A DNA stretch of 64,000 nucleotides from Palleronia pelagia (GCF_900110115.1 NZ_FOCM01000003.1:62001-126000), one strand, 5' to 3'. Shown: positions 26,508-35,764, counted from the first letter of the stretch. The notes: a model not told the origin generated them from the sequence alone. Made by a program: numbers and translations.

Positions 26508-27266
26508 ATGGACGGCACCCAGGGCGATTCTTCCGCCGGCAGCGGGGGGCTGGTCGTCAGCAACCTGCAGAAAAGCTACAAGCGGCGGCCGGTGATCCGC
26601 AACGTCAGCCTGCGGCTTGGCCGGGGCGAGGTCGTCGCGCTGCTGGGTCCGAACGGATCGGGCAAGACCACCTGCTTCTACGCCATCGCCGGGCTGATCG
26701 TGCCCGAAGGCGGCCAAGTCATGGTCGACGGGCGCGAGGTCACGTCGCTGCCCATGTATCGACGGGCCCGCATGGGCATCGGGTATCTGCCGCAGGAAAT
26801 GTCCATTTTCCGGGGCCTCTCGGTCGAGGACAACATCCTCGCCATCCTCGAGCTGACCTTGAAGGACCGCGCCGCACGGCAGGATCGCCTGAACAAGCTG
26901 CTGGCCGAGTTCTCGATCGAGCATTTGCGCCGCACGCCCGCGCTTGCCCTGTCGGGGGGCGAGCGGCGCCGCGCCGAAATCGCCCGCTGCCTCGCCGCCG
27001 GACCCAAGTACCTGCTGCTGGACGAGCCCTTTGCCGGCGTCGACCCGATTGCCGTGGGCGACATCCGCGCCCTGGTCGCGGGCCTGACGCAGCGCGGGAT
27101 CGGTGTGCTGATCACCGACCACAACGTGCGCGAGACCCTGTCGATCGTGGATCGCGCCTATATTCTGCACGACGGCACCGTGCTGATGGACGGCCCGCCC
27201 GAGGCCGTCGTGGCCGACGAAAACGTGCGCCGGGTCTACCTCGGCGACAGCTTTTCCCTGGGCTGA
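26508..27266 (+). CDS. lptB: LPS export ABC ATPase LptB
   Basis: The 252-aa ATPase has Walker A (LLGPNGSGKTT), Q-loop region (GYLPQEMSIFRGLSVEDN, typical for LptB), signature LSGGERRRAEIARCL, Walker B YLLLDEPFAGVDP and H-loop LITDHNVRETL. It powers LPS extraction with LptF and LptG, which are not in this window. ATG at 26508 is one base after the lptA stop. Confidence 0.97.
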   Translation: MDGTQGDSSAGSGGLVVSNLQKSYKRRPVIRNVSLRLGRGEVVALLGPNGSGKTTCFYAIAGLIVPEGGQVMVDGREVTSLPMYRRARMGIGYLPQEMSIFRGLSVEDNILAILELTLKDRAARQDRLNKLLAEFSIEHLRRTPALALSGGERRRAEIARCLAAGPKYLLLDEPFAGVDPIAVGDIRALVAGLTQRGIGVLITDHNVRETLSIVDRAYILHDGTVLMDGPPEAVVADENVRRVYLGDSFSLG

Positions 27267-27498
27267 TCGACCCCCCGTGTTTGCAGCTGCAGCGAGGGCA
27301 AAGCTTGACAGCGGGACCGCAAATGGCGCCAAATACGTGGGATGAAGAGACCGACCAACATTGGCAATCTTCGCAGACTTTCCTGCCATACCAGAGACTT
27401 GACAGGCATTCGCCCCATGGCGAGCGCCGGTTGAGTGCGCGGTTTCCGTCCCGGCGCGATGCCCGGGTCGACCCATGACCATTAGCGAAGGATCCACC

Positions 27499-28077
27499 AT
27501 GCGTTACCAGATCAGCGGCAAACAGATCGACATCGGTGAAGCCCTGCAGGCCCATTGCAAGGCCGAGATCGAGGGCGTGATCGCCAAGTATCCCGGTCGT
27601 CCGACCGACTGCCTGGTGGTGTTCTCGAAGGACGCGCATGAATACGCCTGCGAGACCGTGGTGCACCTGTCGTCGGGGCTGAGCGTGCAGGCGAAAGCCA
27701 AGGAGACCGAGATCTACGCCGCCTTCGACGCCGCGAACGAGAAGATGGAAAAGCAGTTGCGCCGCTACAAGCGGCGGTTGAAGGACCACCATCGCGAACG
27801 TCCGAACCCCGTTGAACTCTCGGGAGGCTCCGCGTATATCCTCGCCGCGAATAGCGATAACGACGCGGACGAGCCGGAAACGCTTCAGCCCATCATCGTC
27901 GCTGAAATGGAAACCCGCATCCCGTCCCTGTCGGTCGGAGAAGCGGTTATGCAGATGGAGCTGGCTGGCGTCCCGGTCCTGGTGTTCCGGAACGAGAAGC
28001 AGGCCAACGGAGTGAACGTGGTCTACCGCCGCGATGACGGCAATATCGGGTGGATCGATCCCAACACAACGTCCTGA
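27499..28077 (+). CDS. hpf: Long-form ribosome hibernation promoting factor
   Basis: A 192-aa protein with the N-terminal ribosome-binding domain (MRYQISGKQIDIGEALQAHC, YKRRLKDHHRE at its end) and a C-terminal dimerisation domain (IPSLSVGEAVMQMELAGVPV, LVFRN, VVYRRDDGNIGWI). The long form drives 100S dimer formation. I chose ATG at 27499, which has GAAGGATCC ahead, over the ATG at 27475. The 232-nt gap after lptB contains two TTGACA hexamers (27305, 27399), but neither has a convincing -10. rpoN, often found here in relatives, is absent. Confidence 0.93.
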   Translation: MRYQISGKQIDIGEALQAHCKAEIEGVIAKYPGRPTDCLVVFSKDAHEYACETVVHLSSGLSVQAKAKETEIYAAFDAANEKMEKQLRRYKRRLKDHHRERPNPVELSGGSAYILAANSDNDADEPETLQPIIVAEMETRIPSLSVGEAVMQMELAGVPVLVFRNEKQANGVNVVYRRDDGNIGWIDPNTTS

Positions 28078-28109
28078 CCGCGGCGTCAGGCCCAGCGATA
28101 CAGGCTGAC

Positions 28110-28574
28110 ATGACACTTGCAGATTTGCTGACGCTCGAGTCCGTGCGGGTCGTTCCTGCACTCAGCAGCAAGAAACGGCTGTTCAACACGCTTGGCGATC
28201 TGGCCGACGAGGTGTTGGGGCTGGATTCCGACCGTGTGAGCGAAGCCCTGCTGGACCGCGAGGGGCTGGGCCCCACAGGCGTGGGCCACGGTGTGGCGCT
28301 GCCCCACGCGCGGCTCGACGACCTGGACAAGGTGCGTGGCCTGTTCCTGAAGCTCGAGCGCCCGCTCGATTTCGGCGCCGTCGACCGTCAGCCCGTGGAC
28401 TTGGTCTTCTGCCTGATCGCCCCCAGCGATGCCGGGGTCGAGCACCTGAAAGCCCTGGCCTCGGTGTCGCGCACGCTGCGCGACCCCGACCTCTGCGCCA
28501 AGCTGCGCGCGAACGACCATGCCCAGACCCTGCACGCGGTGCTGACCGACCGCAGCGTGACCCGCGCGGCCTGA
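28110..28574 (+). CDS. ptsN: PTS IIA-Ntr protein PtsN
   Basis: This 154-aa EIIA-Ntr protein has the phospho-His in GVGHGVALPHARLDDL (His66) and the family pattern LLDREGLGPTG before it. It is the output of the nitrogen-related PTS, usually regulating potassium uptake and envelope stress. I use the ATG at 28110, which gives the standard length; an earlier in-frame ATG at 28050 would overlap hpf. It follows hpf as in many proteobacteria. Confidence 0.94.
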   Translation: MTLADLLTLESVRVVPALSSKKRLFNTLGDLADEVLGLDSDRVSEALLDREGLGPTGVGHGVALPHARLDDLDKVRGLFLKLERPLDFGAVDRQPVDLVFCLIAPSDAGVEHLKALASVSRTLRDPDLCAKLRANDHAQTLHAVLTDRSVTRAA

Positions 28575-28598
28575 TCGTCGCCGGTCTGTCGCCGCGTC

Positions 28599-30023
28599 TC
28601 AGGCGCGGTCGCCGAACCCGAATATCATGAAATCCCGCTGGTAGGTGTCGCGCACCGCCCGGTCGACCTCGTCGCACCAGATGGCATCGAGGCTGTGGGG
28701 CACCTCGGGCGCGTCGGGGACATAGGCCTTCGCCTTCGCACCCAACTGGGTCGCAAGGCGCGGCAGTTCCTCGGGCAACTCGTCCTCGCGGAACACGCGG
28801 TCGGGCAGGACGAACTGGTTCATGCCCTGAAGCGTCGTCGCCTGCGTGGCCCAGGCCGGATCCACCCGCAGGCTGGTCTGCCCGCCCAGGTTGCCGCGCA
28901 GGAAATGCAGGAACGACAGGAACGCCGCCCGGTGCGCGTCGGCGTCATAGCCCCGGCCCGGCGCGCCCTCGGGGATCGGCAGCGTATAGCGCGCGCGCAG
29001 GATCGCGCGAAGGTCGTCGAAACAGTCGGGTCCGGGCACCAGTATGTGGCGGCAGAAGACGGCGTGGGCCCTGTCGGCGGGGTGCCGCAGGACGGTGAAG
29101 CTGCGATGCCCGGGATGGGTGCGCTTCCAACGCCGCAGGCCCTTCTGGTTCAACCCGGTCTCCAGCGTCTCGGGCGCAACATCGTCCAGCTCCGCCAGCC
29201 AGCGCGTCACGCTGTCCTCGGGGCCGCCCTTCACGGGCATATAGACCAGCGGCGCGGTGGCGCCGAAGACGTAGGATGGTACGGCGGGCCCCCGCCGCGG
29301 CTCGAAATTCGGCGTGCGGCCCAGGCCGAAATGGTCGATCCCGCCCAGTTCGGCGACCATCTCGTCGTAGTTCGTGACCTTGTCCCGCAGGGGCGCGGGG
29401 TTTTGCACCTTGGTCCGCTCCGACAGCGCATCCAGCCGCCCGTCCAGACCCAGCCACGCGGCGAGGCCGTTGATGACGTCCAGCGCACCCACGTCTTCGT
29501 AATCCAGGTAGAATGCCGTCTGCCCGCTGGATTGCAGGCGGTGCAGCAGCATCCGCTGAAACGCCTGCAACTGCGCCAGGTGCGACGCGAATCCGGCGCT
29601 GTCGAACGCCACGCTGGCGCGGCGCGCGTCCTTGGCATCGCCCAGTCGCCACTGGTTCGTCTGGCGGGCGATCTGAAGGCTCACGTAGCTTTCCAGCGGG
29701 TTGCGCGTCAGAACCACCTTGGCGCAACGCGGATCGGCCAGGCAGGTCTCGAGCACGCGGGGGTCGTGGTCGTGAAAGAACCGGAATCCCGGCAAGCCGT
29801 CGGTCTGCTCGGCCAAGGCCGAGAGCAGCTTGCCCGGATCCCGCTCGCGGTCGTCCAGCGAGACGCCGGCCAGTTCCGACCGGCCCGCATGGCCCACGAA
29901 ATGCGGGTTGAACGCCTCGCCCCAACACGTGAGACCCGGCAGAAGATTGAGGTTCTCTTCCAGGAAATTCGAGCCGGTCCGCATCTCGGCCAGAACGATG
30001 AAACTGTCGAAGGGACGGGCCAT
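28599..30023 (-). CDS. NodH-like sulfotransferase, with a second sulfotransferase-like segment
   Basis: A 474-aa protein. The N-terminal PAPS site is SFIVLAEMRTGSNFLEENL (5'-phosphosulfate loop) with the 3'-phosphate site VVLTRNPLESYVSLQIA near residue 105-121, as in NodH-type sulfotransferases. The C-terminal half holds HRSFTVLRHPADRAHAVFCR, which looks like the 3'-phosphate element of another sulfotransferase family but has no visible P-loop of its own. It would sulfate a sugar of a surface glycan. ATG at 30023, 3 nt after the GT14-type gene stop. Confidence 0.8.
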   Translation of the reverse strand: MARPFDSFIVLAEMRTGSNFLEENLNLLPGLTCWGEAFNPHFVGHAGRSELAGVSLDDRERDPGKLLSALAEQTDGLPGFRFFHDHDPRVLETCLADPRCAKVVLTRNPLESYVSLQIARQTNQWRLGDAKDARRASVAFDSAGFASHLAQLQAFQRMLLHRLQSSGQTAFYLDYEDVGALDVINGLAAWLGLDGRLDALSERTKVQNPAPLRDKVTNYDEMVAELGGIDHFGLGRTPNFEPRRGPAVPSYVFGATAPLVYMPVKGGPEDSVTRWLAELDDVAPETLETGLNQKGLRRWKRTHPGHRSFTVLRHPADRAHAVFCRHILVPGPDCFDDLRAILRARYTLPIPEGAPGRGYDADAHRAAFLSFLHFLRGNLGGQTSLRVDPAWATQATTLQGMNQFVLPDRVFREDELPEELPRLATQLGAKAKAYVPDAPEVPHSLDAIWCDEVDRAVRDTYQRDFMIFGFGDRA

Positions 30024-30026
30024 GGA

Positions 30027-31724
30027 TTACCGGACGATATAAGGTTTGCGGATCTCGGGCTGCTCCAGTTCCGGGCCATCCCCGGACGAGAAATCGCCCA
30101 TCATGTAAGGGTTCATCCCCTCGTTCTTGAGGTTCTGCAGGAACTGGCCGAACCCGGTCAGGTCGACCATCCGCGGCGCCTCGGTCAGCTTGCGCGACTG
30201 CCAGACGCCGGTCTCCTCGGCGATGCTCTGCAACGGCTCGAGCGGGGATTCCACGAAGTCGGCCATGGACCAGACCCGTACGCGCGCCTTTACGTGCGGG
30301 TCGCGTAACAGGTCCACATGCGCGGCTTCGATCTTCTGGAGGCGCGCCGCCTCGCGCCGGACTTCGCTGAAGGGCGCGTCGGACTTGAACAGCGGCACGG
30401 CCCAGCACCCGGTGATGATCAGAATCTCGGCGTTGCTGTCATAGGCGATGAACTCGGCGATGCGCTGGTTGTCGCGGGGGCCGAACAAGAACGCCTGCCG
30501 GTCGCCCCGTGTGTTCCAGATAAGGTTCGTGAGAAATGCGCGCGGGTTGTAGTCGCGCAGCGACGCGCTATCGGACAGGGCGCCGGCATAGCTGCGCTGA
30601 TCGTCGGTGAACTCGGCCCGCTCGGGGGCGAACAGGTGTCCGTGGGCGCGGACGCCGGTGGCGCGCTGGAGCCATCCGGGAAAATCGTGGAAAAGGTCGC
30701 CGAAGCCTTCGAAGACCGTGTAGCGCGCGCAGGTCCGACCGGACTCGTAATCCTTTGGCGGGAACCGGCTGGCCATGTAGAGCCCGGCCCGACCGCGAAC
30801 CCGCCGCTCGGTCGCCTTGGTGAAGATGCGGTCGATCTTGCCCGGGTTCGGCTCGGACAGGGTGGCCGAGGCCGGACGGTCGGTCAGGAACGTGTCGTAG
30901 AGCCGGTTCGCCTGCGGCCAGATCTTGCGCGCCACGAAACAGTCAGACCGCCGTAGAAGCTGCAAGTGATCGTCGTAGAAGATGTGCGGCTTGCCTTGGA
31001 AGTCGAACTTGGACAGCGTCAGCGACCGGCTTTCGACCCGACCGGGATGCAGTCGCACGAGGGTCTGAAAATAGGATTCGTCCGGGATCCAGACCCGGCG
31101 GAAATAGCGTTCGAACTCGCCGCGCCGCGGATCCTCGAGGATCGCCTTGAGCGCACGGCGGCTGAGGCACCACCACTGCGATCCCATATGCGGCCGGATG
31201 CCATAGGGGATCCGTCGCTGCACGCCCATGCGCCGTTGCAGCCGCACGTAGGCATCGAACAGCCGCCGCTGCCGTTTCCACGAAAACGGGAAGCGCAGGG
31301 TGAAGCGTTCGGAATCCAGGCCACCCTTGGTCCACGAGACATCGGCGGTGGTGACGCTTTCGATGAAGCTCGTGTCAGGGCGGTCGGCCAGGTACGTCTT
31401 CAGGTCCGCCACGCTGCGCAGCGGCAGGCAGGTGCCCGACACCATGAAGACGTGTTTGGCCTCCGGGAACCGGTCCAGCATGACATCGGCCGCGCGCAGC
31501 GTCGCCGAAACGAGCGACCAGGTCCCCCATTCGCAGGCGACGCGGCTGGAAAAGACGATGTTGTCGTGCCGGGCGAGCGCCGTGCGGAACCGCTCGAACC
31601 GGGCGGCCGACACGCGCTTGTCCACGTGGATCACCAGGGGGCAGCCGCGATCGGCCCAGTGGCTGGCCACCTGCGCGGCGCGGTCCAGCGCCTCGTGGCA
31701 CAACATGATGAAACCGACGGTCAC
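30027..31724 (-). CDS. GT14 (core-2/I-branching-type) glycosyltransferase with extra C-terminal domain
   Basis: A 565-aa protein. Residues about 1-290 match the beta-1,6-N-acetylglucosaminyltransferase-type family: VGFIMLCHEALDRA, LVIHVDKRV, VFMVSGTCLPLRSVADLKTY, GSQWWCLSRRALKAIL and WIPDESYFQTL. The remaining 275 residues (AFLFGPRDNQRIAEFIAY, EILIITGCWAVPLFK) form a separate domain of unknown role; a similar domain (I recall it as DUF5928) accompanies this family in Rhodobacterales. Start is GTG at 31724, overlapping the previous stop (GTGA). Substrate unknown. Confidence 0.82.
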   Translation of the reverse strand: MTVGFIMLCHEALDRAAQVASHWADRGCPLVIHVDKRVSAARFERFRTALARHDNIVFSSRVACEWGTWSLVSATLRAADVMLDRFPEAKHVFMVSGTCLPLRSVADLKTYLADRPDTSFIESVTTADVSWTKGGLDSERFTLRFPFSWKRQRRLFDAYVRLQRRMGVQRRIPYGIRPHMGSQWWCLSRRALKAILEDPRRGEFERYFRRVWIPDESYFQTLVRLHPGRVESRSLTLSKFDFQGKPHIFYDDHLQLLRRSDCFVARKIWPQANRLYDTFLTDRPASATLSEPNPGKIDRIFTKATERRVRGRAGLYMASRFPPKDYESGRTCARYTVFEGFGDLFHDFPGWLQRATGVRAHGHLFAPERAEFTDDQRSYAGALSDSASLRDYNPRAFLTNLIWNTRGDRQAFLFGPRDNQRIAEFIAYDSNAEILIITGCWAVPLFKSDAPFSEVRREAARLQKIEAAHVDLLRDPHVKARVRVWSMADFVESPLEPLQSIAEETGVWQSRKLTEAPRMVDLTGFGQFLQNLKNEGMNPYMMGDFSSGDGPELEQPEIRKPYIVR

Positions 31725-32731
31725 GCCCAATTGCCCTTCGACATCAGGCCCAGGATCTCGAGCTGGCGCCAGTTGATGTATTTCTCGGACCATTTGCACC
31801 ACAGGTCCGGATCGTCGCGCAAGGCGTCGGCATAGGCGCGATACTCGGCCGCGCCGCGATAGTGCTCGGCGCGTGCCACCTCGGCCTGCGACTTCTCGAG
31901 GAACGCGTCGAGGAACTTGACGTGCAGCAGGCACCCGCAGGCCTTTTCGCCCCCGCGGTCGTCGAAGACCAGGTTCAGCCCCCGGGGCAACAGCATGTGG
32001 GTCGAGCTGACGAAGACGTTGCCGCGCCCCCATTTCACCAGCGGCACCTTGTTCAGGGCCGGCGCGCGGTAGGGCGTTTCGGCGAAGAACTTGCGGGCCC
32101 GCGGCCCCCCTTGGATCCACAGCGACGCATAGTCCCAGTTGCGGCTGATCATGTAGTTGCCCGCGTCGAACCACGAGCAGATCTCCAGCGGGTCCTGCCC
32201 CGGCTGGTAGACCACGTCGGTCATCGCGCCCTTCGGATACATGTCCAGCATCATCGCGCCGAAGGACCGGATCTCGGCCGCGTCCAGCCAGTCGGTCAGG
32301 GCGCGGATCGGTCGCGTGTCGCAGAACGGGTAGATGAAGAACTCGTCCACGTCGACGGTCAGGATCCACTTGCCCAGCCCGTACCGGCGGGCCAGCCAGT
32401 TCACCCAGTCGACGCCGAACCGCGCGCGCCGGTAGCTGGCACCGGTCGACCACAGCGACACGTCGGGCTGTTCGGCAAGGTATTCGCACGACCCGTCGGT
32501 CGAGCCGTTGTCGACCATCAGGAAATGGCGAATGCCCAGGTCGCGGTAGTATTTCAGGAAGAACGGCAGGCGCTTGATCTCGTCGCGCAGCACGGTGACG
32601 ACCAGGATATCGCGCGTCTTGATCGCCTGGGTCCGGTCGCGCACGCATTCAAGCTCGCGCCGCTTGCGGATGGCACGCAGGTACAGCCGCCTCCGGCGTG
32701 CGCCCCGCTTGTACGCGTCGAGAATGCTCAC
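31721..32731 (-). CDS. Glycosyltransferase family 2-like protein
   Basis: A 336-aa GT-A-fold enzyme of the Glyco_tranf_2_4 type. Motifs are VVTVLRDEIKRLPFFLKYY, FLMVDNGSTDGS (nucleotide-sugar binding) and WILTVDVDEFFIYP (DxD metal site), then GNYMISRNWDYASLWIQGGP. It is clearly homologous to the next gene (32860-33927), including WIQGGPRAR, LHVKFLD and the ending GLMSKGNWA. Substrate unknown; cytoplasmic. ATG at 32731. Confidence 0.85.
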   Translation of the reverse strand: MSILDAYKRGARRRRLYLRAIRKRRELECVRDRTQAIKTRDILVVTVLRDEIKRLPFFLKYYRDLGIRHFLMVDNGSTDGSCEYLAEQPDVSLWSTGASYRRARFGVDWVNWLARRYGLGKWILTVDVDEFFIYPFCDTRPIRALTDWLDAAEIRSFGAMMLDMYPKGAMTDVVYQPGQDPLEICSWFDAGNYMISRNWDYASLWIQGGPRARKFFAETPYRAPALNKVPLVKWGRGNVFVSSTHMLLPRGLNLVFDDRGGEKACGCLLHVKFLDAFLEKSQAEVARAEHYRGAAEYRAYADALRDDPDLWCKWSEKYINWRQLEILGLMSKGNWA

Positions 32732-32859
32732 CTAACGGTCCTGCCCAACATCCATGTCCCGGGCGGCGGACGTATTCTCGCCCCGATCCGCGCCGACCCT
32801 GCTCGGGAACGCCTTTAACACATTCTGCCTTAAAGAAACATTCCAGAAGGACGCGGCGC

Positions 32860-33927
32860 TCATATCCAGCCACCCCGTGACATGAGGCCCAGCGCCTCGA
32901 GATGGCGCCAGCCGCGGTACCGGGTCGAATGCGGGGTCCAGAGCGTCGGGTTCTCGGTCAGGGCCTGGTAATACCGGTCGTAGAGCGCGGAGTTCGCGAA
33001 ATGCTCGCCGCGCTGACGCTCCTCCGCCGACTTTTCCACGATCTGGTCCAGGAACTTGGTGTGCAGAAGAACGCCCGACAGCTCGGCCCCGCCCTCCCCG
33101 GAATAGACGCGGTTCAACCGCTGGGGCAGCGCCGCGTGGGTCGAGTTGAGGTAGGCATAGCGCCAGTGCCAGCGGATCAGGGGCACCTTGCCCATGGTCG
33201 GCGCGCGGCGCGGATCGTCGGCGAAGAAGGCCCGCGCCCGGGGGCCACCCTGGATCCACAGCGCGTCCTGCTTCGGCTGGCGTCGGATCATGTAATTGCC
33301 AGCGTCGAACCAGCCCAGCGCCTCGGTCGGGTCGGTGCCCGGCGGGCAGGCCGCATCCGCCAACCGGCCCTGCGGATACATGTCCAGCATCAGCGCGCCC
33401 ATGCTGGCGCGGCCGCGCCGGTCCAGCTCGGCGCACAGCGCCGGCAGCGGGCGGGTCTGCCAGTAGGGATAGACCAGCAGCTCGTCCGCATCGAGCGTCA
33501 GGCACCAGTGGCCCGAGCCGTGGCGCATCTGGAGCCAGGTGATCCAGTCCAGCCCGAACCGGCTGAGGCGATAGCTGTGATCGGTGGACCAGACCGACAC
33601 GTCGGCCGCGTCGCGCAGCAGGTCCAGCGATCCATCGGTGCTGCCATTGTCGACGGCCAGCACGTGCGCGACACCCAGCCTGCGGCAATGCTCCAAAAAG
33701 AAGGGAAGGCGCGCCGCTTCGTTCCGCAGGCAGATGAAGCCCAGGATGTCGCCCGGCGCGATGGCGTCGGTGCAATCCACGACAGGGCGCAATTGCCGGC
33801 GTTTGGCGATGGCCCGCGCCAGGAGCCGGCGCCGGGCAAATCGCCAGCGATAGGCCTGCCAGAGATCCGGTGTACCGCGATGCGTTGCGGGAAGGGGCGG
33901 ACCGCTTGGATCTCGGGGGCCGATCAA
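32860..33927 (-). CDS. Glycosyltransferase family 2-like protein, paralogue of 31721-32731
   Basis: A 355-aa paralogue of the preceding enzyme, with ICLRNEAARLPFFLEHCRR, VLAVDNGSTDGS, WCLTLDADELLVYPYW and ALWIQGGPRARAFF. The listed start is TTG at 33927. Alignment with the paralogue, which begins near the RRRLLARAIAKRRQL block, suggests the true start could be further downstream, but no ATG or GTG is obvious there. The upstream boundary is thus uncertain. An 18-nt palindrome abuts this start. Confidence 0.8.
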   Translation of the reverse strand: MIGPRDPSGPPLPATHRGTPDLWQAYRWRFARRRLLARAIAKRRQLRPVVDCTDAIAPGDILGFICLRNEAARLPFFLEHCRRLGVAHVLAVDNGSTDGSLDLLRDAADVSVWSTDHSYRLSRFGLDWITWLQMRHGSGHWCLTLDADELLVYPYWQTRPLPALCAELDRRGRASMGALMLDMYPQGRLADAACPPGTDPTEALGWFDAGNYMIRRQPKQDALWIQGGPRARAFFADDPRRAPTMGKVPLIRWHWRYAYLNSTHAALPQRLNRVYSGEGGAELSGVLLHTKFLDQIVEKSAEERQRGEHFANSALYDRYYQALTENPTLWTPHSTRYRGWRHLEALGLMSRGGWI

Positions 33928-33945
33928 GCGGCGAGGCCTCGCCGC
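33928..33945. repeat. 18-nt perfect palindrome before the glycosyltransferase gene
   Basis: GCGGCGAGGCCTCGCCGC is fully self-complementary and ends next to the proposed TTG start at 33927. It could be an operator or an RNA hairpin; no T-run follows on either strand. Confidence 0.5.
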
Positions 33946-34014
33946 CGAAGGATAACGCCGTGCAAAGGAAGGGAGACGGCGCCGTCACGCAGAAATGGGA
34001 CGGCGCCCCGCACG

Positions 34015-34896
34015 CTACTTCCCGAAATCGAGTCCGCGCAGATAGTCGCGGAAATCGGGGCCCAGGTCGTCCCGCGCCATGCCGAAGGCCACTGTCGCCT
34101 GAAGGAAGCCGCCCTTGTTGCCGCAATCATACCGCTCGCCGTCGAAGATCAGGCCGGAAACGCCCGGATCCTTGCCGATCTGCGCGGCGATGGCGTCCGT
34201 CAGCTGGATCTCGCCGCCGGCACCGGCATCGGTCTCGTGCAGCTCGTCCAGCACCTCGGGGGTCAGGATATATCGGCCGATCACTGCCATGTTGGACGGC
34301 TGTTCGCCCATGGGCGGCTTTTCGACCATGCCCTTCACGTTGACCACGTTGCCGTCGCGGTTGTCGATGTCGAGGATACCGTAGGCGCTGGCCGCCTCGG
34401 GCTCGACCTCCATCGCGGCCATCATGCAGCCGCCGATCTCGTTATGGGCCTCGATCATCTGGGCCAGGACCGGCTCGTCGGCCATGATGACGTCATCGGG
34501 CAGCAGCACCGCGAAGGGCTCGTCCCCGATCAGGCGCCGCGCGCACCACACGGCATGGCCCAGGCCCATGGCCTGCTGCTGGCGCACGTAGGAAATGGCG
34601 CCCGACGGCATGTTGGTGCTTTCCAGCACCTCCATGAGCTTGTTCTTGTTCTTCTCTTCCAACGCGTGCTCGAGCTCGGGTGCGCGGTCGAAGTAATCCT
34701 CGAGCGCGGATTTCCCGCGCGAGGTGACGAAGATGAAATCGGTGATGCCGGCCGCCCGCGCCTCGTCGATGGCGTATTGGATCAGGGGCCGGTCGACCAG
34801 CGTCATGATCTCTTTCGGAATCGACTTGGTAGCGGGCAGAAACCGCGTCCCCAGTCCCGCGACGGGGAAGACGGCTTTGGTGACGGGCTTGACCAT
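34015..34896 (-). CDS. galU: UTP-glucose-1-phosphate uridylyltransferase
   Basis: This 293-aa enzyme makes UDP-glucose from UTP and glucose-1-phosphate for surface glycans. The nucleotide loop is FPVAGLGTRFLPATKSIPKE (residues about 10-29), with LIQYAIDEARAAGI, FAVLLPDDVIM, GMVEKPP and GGEIQLTDAI as expected. ATG at 34896. Placed beside glycosyltransferases and an ABC-2 exporter, it probably supplies their donor. Confidence 0.95.
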   Translation of the reverse strand: MVKPVTKAVFPVAGLGTRFLPATKSIPKEIMTLVDRPLIQYAIDEARAAGITDFIFVTSRGKSALEDYFDRAPELEHALEEKNKNKLMEVLESTNMPSGAISYVRQQQAMGLGHAVWCARRLIGDEPFAVLLPDDVIMADEPVLAQMIEAHNEIGGCMMAAMEVEPEAASAYGILDIDNRDGNVVNVKGMVEKPPMGEQPSNMAVIGRYILTPEVLDELHETDAGAGGEIQLTDAIAAQIGKDPGVSGLIFDGERYDCGNKGGFLQATVAFGMARDDLGPDFRDYLRGLDFGK

Positions 34897-34966
34897 TTCA
34901 TTGTCCTTGTTCGGTTCACGTGCTGCGGCATTCGGCCGCGATACTCGTTGCGGTACGTAACCTGTC

Positions 34967-35764
34967 TCAGCCGGTCTTCAAATCGACGCCCGGCGCATAG
35001 GCAATGAAAAACGGGTTCGCGAACTCGGATTTGCCGTAGCCCAGATCGGTATGATCGTCGAACCGCACCACGCGGCCGCCGGCCCCGATCAGCACGGCAT
35101 GTCCGGCGGCGGTGTCCCATTCCATCGTGCGTCCGAGACGGGGATAGAAGTCAGCCTCGCCCGTGGCGACCAGGCAGAACTTGAGGGACGATCCGGCACT
35201 TTTGGTGTCGGCAGTCGCGTACTTGCCGATGTAGTCGTCGGTCGCCTGGTCCCGATGGGATTTCGACGCGACGACGCGCAGCGCGGAGTTGTCGGGTTGC
35301 GAGACCGAGATCGGTGCCAGGTCTCCGACGGTATCGGGGTCGAGCGCGCCGTCCTCCTCGACCGCCTGGCCGTCCGGCAGGGTCAGGAACATCCGCTTCT
35401 TCGCCGGGGCGTAGACCACCCCCCGCACCGGCGTACCGTCTTCGACATAGGCAATGTTCACCGTGAAATCGCCGCGGCGCTTCACGAATTCCTTGGTCCC
35501 GTCCAGCGGATCAACGATCAGGAACGTGGAAACACTCTGACCGTGCGAAGCCGATTGTTCCTCGGTCACGAGCGGCACGTCGGGAAAGGCCACACGCAAT
35601 CCGGCCGAGATCAGGTCGTCGGCGGCCCGGTCGGCGGTGGTCACGGGGCTGTCGTCATCCTTGCGGTCGACATCGAAATCGTCGCGGTCGTAGATCTCCA
35701 TGATCACGTCGCCCGCCTGCAGGGCCAGCCGCCGCATGACGGTGAAAAGCGTGTCGTAATTCAA
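34967..35764 (-). CDS. cysQ: 3'(2'),5'-bisphosphate nucleotidase CysQ
   Basis: A 265-aa inositol-monophosphatase-superfamily enzyme. Metal ligands lie in TEEQSA, FLIVDPLDGTKEFVKRRGDF and MEWDTAAGHAVL. CysQ turns PAP, the by-product of sulfotransferases and PAPS reduction, into AMP and phosphate. The nearby sulfotransferase (28599-30023) would produce PAP, so the pairing makes sense. ATG at 35764. Confidence 0.92.
   Translation of the reverse strand: MNYDTLFTVMRRLALQAGDVIMEIYDRDDFDVDRKDDDSPVTTADRAADDLISAGLRVAFPDVPLVTEEQSASHGQSVSTFLIVDPLDGTKEFVKRRGDFTVNIAYVEDGTPVRGVVYAPAKKRMFLTLPDGQAVEEDGALDPDTVGDLAPISVSQPDNSALRVVASKSHRDQATDDYIGKYATADTKSAGSSLKFCLVATGEADFYPRLGRTMEWDTAAGHAVLIGAGGRVVRFDDHTDLGYGKSEFANPFFIAYAPGVDLKTG

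Noticed and set aside
27305-27404. Two TTGACA hexamers before hpf
   Set aside because: No acceptable -10 at 16-18 nt from either, so I do not call a promoter.
27281-27478. 65-codon plus-strand frame between lptB and hpf
   Set aside because: No ribosome binding site, poor composition and no recognisable motif; it lies in the hpf leader region.
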